14,249 bases of DNA, taken from Candidatus Aenigmatarchaeota archaeon (GTDB lineage: Archaea; Aenigmatarchaeota; Aenigmatarchaeia; QMZP01). Every line of letters starts with the position of its first letter. The stretch's first letter is position 1. The notes beneath the pieces are model-generated. The model saw only the letters and a list, made by a program, of their open reading frames with translations. It was not told where the DNA came from and made no database searches. A program made the translations under genes and the position numbers. Positions 1 to 6,053 of this stretch are shown here, one piece after another. Where the stretch lies: the NCBI GenBank assembly GCA_003663225.1, contig QMZP01000006.1, positions 1 to 14,249 of the forward strand. Direction: 5' to 3'.

Positions 1-3000
1 CGTTAAGCCTGAAGCTGTTGCTGGACGTGTTGTAGTCGGTGTCATTGGCGGTTATGGTCACGTTGGCGAATCCGAACCAGTTCGTGGCCGGGGTGAACGT
101 TGCTATGTAATTGCCCTCCCTTCCGCTGAAGGAGATGGACATGCACGTTATCTGCCTGCACTCATATGACAGCGTGTAGTTGAAACTCATGTTGTCCCCG
201 TCAGGGTCTGTGAAATGGTTGGAGAGGTTCAGCGTGGTGCTCGTGTCCTCCGGCCAGCTCAGGTCGCTGATGTTCTCGAACAGCACAGGCGCCCTGTTGA
301 CGTTCACGGTATAGACCTTCCATTCCTGCCTGTCAGCAGCAGCCAGCCTGTCCTGTACCAGAAGGGTAAAGTTGAAGCTGGCATTCACGTTGCCATCGAA
401 AGGCACCCAGTATGTGTAGTTGGCCGTGGTGCCGTTGGTTGTTCCGTTTTTCCACCAGTAGTAGTCCAGGTTGTCGGATGGGTCGGGGTCATGTGATGTG
501 TGGTAGAATTGGATGGTCTGGTTCTCGTATACGGTGAAATTGGTCGTAGCATTGGTAGCACTCGTCGACATGTTGCCCGGTATAACCCATTTCCACCAGT
601 CTATGATCGGCTCGGTGTTTATGTCAGTAACCTCGAACGTGAACCTTGCGGACGTGCTCTCGCTTCCGTCGTCCGTCACTGTTATGAGTATGCTGTGATT
701 GCCAACATCGTTGTTGCTGGGGGTGAAATTGGCGAGCGATCCCGCTGACGGGTCGGTCGCGTTTATGGGCTTGGCAGAGGTGTCTATGTCGAAGAATGTG
801 GTGTTGCTGGAGAATGCCAGAGTGGAAGAATCGGGGTCGGTCGCGTTTATCCAGCACGTGAACTCAGTGGCTTCTTCCGCTATCCTGGTCGAGTTGCATA
901 GGTACGTGAACATGGGCGGGTCGTTGACAGCCAATATGCTGACGTTAACTATCTGCCAGTCCTTCTCTCCCCCGGAATCGACAACGGATATGTTCATGCT
1001 GTAGTTTCCAATGTTCGCCTGCAGCGGCGTGAACCATACAGTCCCGCCGGTCGTCATGTTGAAGAAGTCCATCATGGACTGGTTTACATTGCTGGCATTG
1101 CTCGCGTTGAACGTGAATGTGTCATTGAAAACGCTGGACGGTATGCTCTTGTCCTGGTCTGATACATAGCTGTACATCTCCAGGTGGAAAGCAGAATCCT
1201 CGTACATGGTCCAGTTGTTGAACTGCAGGGTTGGCGGGTCGTTGACGTTCAGGACCTGGAAGGTTATGTTGGTATGGTTGTTGGCCCCGTGCATGTCAGT
1301 GAGCGTCACGAGCACGCTATGGTTCCCCACGACAGAATCATCAGCAGTGAAGTTTATGATTCCGGTAGTGAGGTTTATGTCGAACAACGTCGTGTTGTCG
1401 GTGAAGAATATATTGTCGCCGTTGATGTCGGTCACGTTGTCGCTCAGGTCGTAGTAGTATTCGTTTCCATCATAGACCGTGGTGTTCACCATGAAAAGAT
1501 TGACGAAATGCGGCGGCCTGTTGTCGTATATGGTCAGGTTCAGCACGGTATGGTTCACCTGGCCTGTCCCGTCGGTCGCTGTTATGAGCACCATATGCTC
1601 CCCTGCATCAGACGCATCGGAGATGAAGGATATCTTGCCGTCGGTCCTGTTCAGGGCGGTCATGTTGAACAGGCCTGTGTTGTTGTTGGTGAAGTTTATG
1701 TGCTCGCTTCCATTCCAGTACATGTCATCATCCCAGCCCGTAACGGTGAAGTTGAAGGCGATGTATGCCCATGTGGTGAGGCTCGTGGCATTCCCTATGT
1801 TGTTGAACATGGGCCTGTCAGGGACGTTTATGGCCTCGAACGGTATCCTGGCGCTGGCTCCCACGCCCGAGTCGTCTTCGACCGTGACCAGTATGCTGTG
1901 GTTCCCTATCATGGTATCGTTGCCCGTGAAGCTGACCCGGGACGAGGCGTTCGGGCTCACTGGCGGGCTTATGCCCTTGCCCGTGGAATCGAGCTGGAAC
2001 CACGATGTGTTGGTATAGAATATCAGGGATGATGAGTCAATGTCCGTCGCGTTCAGCCAGCATTCAAAGAGCTCGTTCTCTGTCACGTTGCGGCTGCTGT
2101 TGCACACGTATGTGAACTCAGGGGGGTCGTTGACGTTTATTATCTCAAGCCACATGGTCGTCCAGTTGAAACCTCCCCTGCTGTCATTGACGGTTATGTT
2201 TATCGAGTAGTTGTACCCTGCTATGCTGTTGTTGGCGGTGAAGTTGATTATGCCCGTGCTTTCGTTGATGTTCAGGAAGGTGTAGTTCGCGGTGAAGTTG
2301 AAAGGCACGTCGTTCTCCTCGTCGGTGGCGTTTATGTCGCATATGTACTCGACGTTCTCATAGGCGGACTCCCCCCTGCAGACCAGTATTATGGGCACGT
2401 CGTTGACCGGGTATATATTGTATGTCTGGTCCACTATGTCAGACTTGTCCGAGGAGTCGGTGCATATGAGCCTCATGACATAGTTCGTCGCGCCGTCTGC
2501 TTCTGTATCGGTGTCGCATGCCGACAGGCTCACGACGCCCGTATCGGAGTTTATATAGAAGCACTGAAAATAGGTGTCAGAGTCCCTGGAATAGTCCAGC
2601 TCGTCGTTGGCGTCAGCATCAGTACAGTTGGCGCTGAAGTCGTAGTTGCCGCAGGAATCCTCGTAGCATGCCACCGGGTCGAGCGGCTTGGGGCTTATGA
2701 CAGGATAGCTGTTGGTTATGGTGTAGTTGTCGGATGCATTGAGCCACTCGTTGCTGTATGTGGCATTGGACCTGCAGGAGACGTTGAAGTCAAAGGTCCC
2801 CTTCCAGTTGAAGGTCTTGTTGTACCAATACAGGCCAGTGGTGCTGTCGAAGCTCATGTTATAGGGCCCCAGCCACGAGCCGGTTATGTTGAATGTGATA
2901 TTGCAGAACACCACGTCAGGCTCCGGCCTCATGGGCGCTCCATCGGTTATATTGGTGAAGTTGGCATAGAACGTGACGTTCTGGCCGCTCTTCCTGACCA

Positions 3001-3184
3001 AGGAACCGCCCTTTTCCTCTGTCACATCCCATATAGTGAGCTGGGTATGGGTTCCTGCCGATGAGGTCAGCATCCCTGTCAGAGGCCCCCATGAGAGGGC
3101 GACGACAGACAAAACCGCAACCAAGAGAACAGCAGCGGAGAAGTAGCCCGACCCCCCGAGCATCCCCTTCTTTTTATAATGCAT
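1..3184 (-). CDS. Giant secreted Ig/cadherin-like repeat surface protein, C-terminus beyond the left edge
   Basis: The minus-strand frame is open from an ATG at 3184 to the window edge, giving 1061 codons with no stop. The N-terminus (MHYKKKG, then a hydrophobic stretch to about residue 35) looks like a signal peptide or membrane anchor. After a Cys-containing region (about 50-255), tandem modules of roughly 91-106 residues follow. Their boundaries carry NDPP-like motifs near residues 260, 351, 454, 556, 648, 753, 856 and 962. Each module has an NATDxD-type strand, an F-x-I-N/D-x-x-T-G-x-I-x-F-T motif and a VGNHSILVTVTD-like strand, as in He_PIG/cadherin-like Ig folds. About 75-80 N-x-S/T sequons are visible, so the protein is probably heavily glycosylated outside the cell. 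Some modules carry a spaced Cys pair. A role in adhesion or the surface coat is inferred. An alternative start is ATG at 3163. No C-terminal anchor can be judged. Confidence 0.9.
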   Translation of the reverse strand, partial: MHYKKKGMLGGSGYFSAAVLLVAVLSVVALSWGPLTGMLTSSAGTHTQLTIWDVTEEKGGSLVRKSGQNVTFYANFTNITDGAPMRPEPDVVFCNITFNITGSWLGPYNMSFDSTTGLYWYNKTFNWKGTFDFNVSCRSNATYSNEWLNASDNYTITNSYPVISPKPLDPVACYEDSCGNYDFSANCTDADANDELDYSRDSDTYFQCFYINSDTGVVSLSACDTDTEADGATNYVMRLICTDSSDKSDIVDQTYNIYPVNDVPIILVCRGESAYENVEYICDINATDEENDVPFNFTANYTFLNINESTGIINFTANNSIAGYNYSINITVNDSRGGFNWTTMWLEIINVNDPPEFTYVCNSSRNVTENELFECWLNATDIDSSSLIFYTNTSWFQLDSTGKGISPPVSPNASSRVSFTGNDTMIGNHSILVTVEDDSGVGASARIPFEAINVPDRPMFNNIGNATSLTTWAYIAFNFTVTGWDDDMYWNGSEHINFTNNNTGLFNMTALNRTDGKISFISDASDAGEHMVLITATDGTGQVNHTVLNLTIYDNRPPHFVNLFMVNTTVYDGNEYYYDLSDNVTDINGDNIFFTDNTTLFDINLTTGIINFTADDSVVGNHSVLVTLTDMHGANNHTNITFQVLNVNDPPTLQFNNWTMYEDSAFHLEMYSYVSDQDKSIPSSVFNDTFTFNASNASNVNQSMMDFFNMTTGGTVWFTPLQANIGNYSMNISVVDSGGEKDWQIVNVSILAVNDPPMFTYLCNSTRIAEEATEFTCWINATDPDSSTLAFSSNTTFFDIDTSAKPINATDPSAGSLANFTPSNNDVGNHSILITVTDDGSESTSARFTFEVTDINTEPIIDWWKWVIPGNMSTSATNATTNFTVYENQTIQFYHTSHDPDPSDNLDYYWWKNGTTNGTTANYTYWVPFDGNVNASFNFTLLVQDRLAAADRQEWKVYTVNVNRAPVLFENISDLSWPEDTSTTLNLSNHFTDPDGDNMSFNYTLSYECRQITCMSISFSGREGNYIATFTPATNWFGFANVTITANDTDYNTSSNSFRLN

Positions 3185-3231
3185 GGTTAATATATTATAT
3201 AGAAAGGTTAAAATATCATTTTTCGGGGGGC
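3185..3231. promoter_or_regulatory. Divergent promoter region between the Ig-repeat gene and the moxR operon
   Basis: This AT-rich gap of about 50 bases separates two divergent starts. The stretch TATATTATAT at 3191-3200 lies about 40 bases before the plus-strand ATG at 3238, which fits a TATA box for a short-leader moxR mRNA. The stretch TTAAAATATC at 3208-3217 lies about 25-30 bases before the minus-strand ATG at 3184, which fits a TATA box for a leaderless mRNA of the giant gene. The assignment of each box is inferred from spacing only. Confidence 0.5.
3225..3230 (+). promoter_or_regulatory. G-rich ribosome binding site that selects the moxR start
   Basis: A run of six G lies 7 bases before ATG 3238 but only one base before the in-frame ATG 3232. 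Spacing therefore favours 3238 as the start. Confidence 0.45.
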
Positions 3232-3237
3232 ATGGTA

Positions 3238-4227
3238 ATGGTTGAGAAACTTGATCCTAAGGTAGTCGAAGACTATGGAAGGACCCTGCAGGCAATGAGG
3301 GATGAGACTGCAAAGGTGGTCGTGGGCCAGAGGGGCATAATAGACAGCATGATAGTGGGTCTGATGGCAAATGGCCACATACTTGTCGAGGGCATACCCG
3401 GACTTGCCAAGACGCTCATAATAAGGGCGCTTGCCGCGGTGTCGGGCTGCGCGTTCAACAGGATACAGTTCACTGTGGACCTGCTGCCCACCGACGTAAC
3501 CGGCATAACTGCTTATAACAAGGACAAGGGCTTCTACGTCGTGAAAGGACCCATATTCGCCAACTTCGTGCTGGCGGACGAGATAAACAGGGCTCCGCCC
3601 AAGGTGCAGTCCGCGCTCCTGGAGGCCATGGCCGAGCACCAGGTAACCATAGGGAAGAAGACATTCCAGCTTCCCGACCCCTTTTTCGTGATGGCGACGC
3701 AGAACCCCATAGAGAGTTCGGGCACGTACAACCTTCCCGAGGCGCAGATGGACAGGTTCCTGTTCAAGCTCTACATAGACTATCCCACCACGGACGAGGA
3801 GCAGACAATCCTCAACAGGAACATAAACCTGAAGAGGTTCGAGGACTTCGGCCTGCAGGCCCTCACCAATCCTGAGAGCCTGAAGAGGATGCAGGAGGAC
3901 ACCAAGAAGATATTCATAAGCGACAAGATAGAGAAGTACATCGTGCGCCTCACGGATGCCAGCAGGCACCCGGAAAAGTACGGCATAGAGATGGGCATGT
4001 ACATACAGTACGGTTCCAGCCCGAGGAATTCCATCAATCTCTTCATAGCTTCAAAGGCCAGGGCCATGATGGAGGGCAAGACCTTCGTGACCCCGCAGCA
4101 CGTGAAGAAGGTGGCGCACGACATAATGAGGCACAGGATAATACTGAACTACGAGGGCATGGCCGAATCCATAAAGACAGACACAATAATAACAGAGCTG
4201 CTGTCCAAGGTCCCTGTCCCCGTATAG
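3238..4227 (+). CDS. MoxR-family AAA+ ATPase
   Basis: This is a complete 329-aa MoxR-type AAA+ ATPase. Visible motifs are Walker A GIPGLAKT (residues 52-59), Walker B FVLADE (110-115) followed by INRAPPKVQSALLEAM, sensor 1 ATQNPIE (Asn 156), the LPEAQMDRF motif with a likely arginine finger at Arg 173, and a C-terminal lid ending near VPVPV. Length and motif order match the family. MoxR proteins act with DUF58 and vWA proteins as chaperone-like ATPases that mature metal-dependent or membrane-associated complexes. Here it leads an operon with exactly those partners, its stop lying 15 bases before the DUF58 ATG. The frame stays open upstream to 3061, but that extension overlaps the divergent gene and its promoter, so ATG 3238 (or 3232) is preferred. 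Confidence 0.96.
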   Translation: MVEKLDPKVVEDYGRTLQAMRDETAKVVVGQRGIIDSMIVGLMANGHILVEGIPGLAKTLIIRALAAVSGCAFNRIQFTVDLLPTDVTGITAYNKDKGFYVVKGPIFANFVLADEINRAPPKVQSALLEAMAEHQVTIGKKTFQLPDPFFVMATQNPIESSGTYNLPEAQMDRFLFKLYIDYPTTDEEQTILNRNINLKRFEDFGLQALTNPESLKRMQEDTKKIFISDKIEKYIVRLTDASRHPEKYGIEMGMYIQYGSSPRNSINLFIASKARAMMEGKTFVTPQHVKKVAHDIMRHRIILNYEGMAESIKTDTIITELLSKVPVPV

Positions 4228-4413
4228 CAGGTGCTTTTTGGTATGTACAAGATGAACGTCAATGTTCTGGAGCTAGTGAAAAAGCTGGAGATAGGCCTGC
4301 AGATACTCGCAGAGAACAAGATAATGAGCACGTACAGGCGGGTCTTCAGGGGCAAGGGCTTGGAGTTTGAGGAGTACAGGGCATACGGTCCGGGTGACGA
4401 TGCCGAGATGATA

Positions 4414-4421
4414 GACTGAAG
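4414..4421 (+). other. Frameshift point in the DUF58 gene
   Basis: The in-frame stop TGA at 4417-4419 replaces the TGG Trp codon of the conserved DWKAS motif. The downstream frame starting with AAG at 4419 gives the expected continuation. A single missing G after 4418 explains the break. No obvious slippery heptamer is visible. Confidence 0.85.
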
Positions 4422-5106
4422 GCATCCATAAGGTCCAACCAGACGTTGGTCAAGCAGTTCAGGGAGGAGAGGGAGCTGGACATATACTTCCTCGTGGATG
4501 CCAGTTCCAGCATGGTATTCGGCTCCACAGACAAGCTGAAGAACGAGTACGCTGCAGAGTTTGTGGCTTCGCTTGCCCACTTTATCTTGAGGGTTGGTGA
4601 CAACGTCGGGCTCGTAATGTTCAACGACAATGTCGTGCACAACCTGCCAGCCGCGAACGGGAGCAACCAGTTCTACATGCTCCTCAGGGGGCTGGTTGAC
4701 CCAAGCCTGTATGGGGGCGGCTACAACCTGGAGGAGGCCATACGGTTCATTATAAGGTCTGTGCAGAAGAAGGGCCTGCTGATAATAGTCTCGGACTTCA
4801 TCGGGCTCAGGGCGGGGTGGGAGAAGATACTGAGGCTTGCAACAGGCAAGTTTGACGTGATAGGCGTCATGGTCAGGGACCCCAGGGACAGGGAGCTCCC
4901 GAGGGGGGTGGGCCAGGTTATGATATCAGACCCGTACACCGGGAAGACCATGCTCGTGAACCCTGACGAAGTGGGCCCGGCGTACGAGAACTATGTGAAG
5001 CGGTACGAAGCCATGGTTGAGGCCGGTTTCGCAGCATCCAAGGCCGACCTGATAAAGCTCGCTACCGACAAGTCATTCATCAAGCCTGTCATCAATTACT
5101 TCAGAA

Positions 5107-5111
5107 GGAGG
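5107..5111 (+). promoter_or_regulatory. Shine-Dalgarno-like GGAGG inside the DUF58 end, possible RBS of the vWA gene
   Basis: GGAGG, within AAGGAGGG at 5105-5112, lies 8 bases before an in-frame ATT at 5120 and 50 bases before the first in-frame ATG at 5162. It also encodes an Arg-Arg pair of DUF58, so it could be coincidental. Confidence 0.35.
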
Positions 5112-5161
5112 GAGTTGATATTCTCGAGCTGACGTTCTCCAAGCCCGAATACCTGTGGTTC

Positions 5162-6052
5162 ATGCTGATAGTGGTAGCTCTCATAGCGCTCCACGTGCTG
5201 AGCTCGAAGTACGTGAAGAGGAGGGCGATGAGGTTCGCCAACTACGAGGCCATGGAGAAGTTCACCGGGGACCGCATACTCTCAGGCAACTACATGACCC
5301 TCGCGCTTAGGGTGATAACGCTGCTGCTCGTGGTCCTTGCCATGTCCGGCATGACAGTATGGTACATGGGGCATTCCAGCGATTCTGACTATGTGCTGGC
5401 CATAGACGCGTCAGGCTCCATGATGGCAGAGGACTTCCAGCCCAATCGCCTGTCAGCAGCCAAGACCGCTGCCAAAACGTTCCTGGACACTGTGCCGGAG
5501 GACACGAGGATAGGGATAGTGTCCTTTGCCGGCATAAGCTTCATAAAGCAGGAGATGACCAATGACATGGAAAAGCTGAAGAAGGGGGTTGATAGGATAG
5601 ACATAGAGACGGTGGGCGGCACGGCAGTGGGCGATGCCATAGTGGCATCCGTCAACCTTCTGGCGAATAGCGGGAAGCCAAAGGTCGTAATATTGCTGAC
5701 AGACGGGCAGAACAACGTCGGGATAACGCTTGAGGAGGCTGTGGATTACGCCTCTGAGGAGGGCGTTGTGGTGGACACCATAGGGATAGGGACCGAGCAG
5801 GGAGGCCAGGTGGGTGAAGGATTCGTATCAAAGCTTGACTCGAGTGGTCTGAGATATGTAGCCAACCGCACAGGCGGCATGTTCTACAGTGTCAGCAATG
5901 TCGAAGAGCTGGCAGGTGTGTACGAGGGGATAGCCACTTCAGAGGAGAGGCTGATATCGTACAACGCGAGCACGCTGCTGCTGCTGGCTGCCATAGCGGT
6001 CTTCTTCATAGAATGGATGCTCACCAACACGCGCTGGAGCCTTCTTCCATGA
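5162..6052 (+). CDS. Membrane-anchored vWA-domain protein (BatA/BatB-like)
   Basis: From the first ATG this is 296 aa. It has two N-terminal hydrophobic segments (about 1-14 and 47-69), a vWA domain (about 77-255) and a C-terminal TM segment (about 271-287). MIDAS residues are all visible: DASGS (82-86), Thr 154 in GGTA and Asp 181 in LLTDGQNN. This is the layout of BatA/BatB-type proteins, in which the vWA domain lies between membrane segments and works with MoxR and DUF58. The annotated start is probably too late: the same frame upstream encodes LTFSKPEYLWF just before this Met, which resembles the usual family N-terminus, but no in-frame ATG, GTG or TTG lies there. ATT 5120 has a well placed GGAGG and is a candidate, with CTG 5129 less likely. 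The gene would then overlap the DUF58 end, consistent with translational coupling. Confidence 0.93.
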   Translation: MLIVVALIALHVLSSKYVKRRAMRFANYEAMEKFTGDRILSGNYMTLALRVITLLLVVLAMSGMTVWYMGHSSDSDYVLAIDASGSMMAEDFQPNRLSAAKTAAKTFLDTVPEDTRIGIVSFAGISFIKQEMTNDMEKLKKGVDRIDIETVGGTAVGDAIVASVNLLANSGKPKVVILLTDGQNNVGITLEEAVDYASEEGVVVDTIGIGTEQGGQVGEGFVSKLDSSGLRYVANRTGGMFYSVSNVEELAGVYEGIATSEERLISYNASTLLLLAAIAVFFIEWMLTNTRWSLLP

Positions 6053-6053
6053 T

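Larger units (their letters stand above)
4243..5132 (+). pseudogene. DUF58 protein, split by an apparent 1-base deletion near 4418
   Basis: The two reading frames together encode one DUF58 protein of about 296 aa, a normal length for the soluble form. The first part (ATG 4243, with AGGTG at 4229-4233 as likely RBS) carries FRGKGLEFEEYRAYGPGDD and reads to the stop at 4417-4419. The second part continues in another frame with KASIRSNQTLVKQFREER, then a vWA-like core with the MIDAS motif DASSS (about residues 86-90 of the joined protein) and VSDF. The joint falls in the conserved family motif IDWKAS, where the sequence reads GACTGAAGGCA instead of the expected GACTGGAAGGCA. Inserting one G restores Trp and the whole frame. 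The rest of the gene is intact, so this may be a sequencing or assembly error, a recent mutation, or much less likely programmed frameshifting. If it is a real mutation, only an N-terminal stub or a fragment starting at TTG 4446 would be made. It follows moxR and precedes the vWA gene. Confidence 0.88.

Noticed and set aside
1184..2032. Plus-strand ORF of 282 codons opposite the giant gene
   Set aside because: It is a shadow of the Asn/Thr-rich repeat coding frame, whose reverse complement gives Val/Gly-rich open frames with no recognisable protein.
3061..3237. N-terminal extension of MoxR from an ATG at 3061
   Set aside because: The added 59 residues are basic and low complexity, overlap the divergent gene and its promoter, and are not part of MoxR proteins.
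3208..3969. Minus-strand ORF of 253 codons opposite moxR
   Set aside because: It lies fully antisense to a gene with clear MoxR motifs, and its translation is Tyr/His/Leu-rich with no domain.
4446..5132. Separate gene starting at TTG 4446
   Set aside because: The preceding codons in the same frame already encode conserved DUF58 sequence, so this is the rest of a frameshifted gene rather than an independent one.
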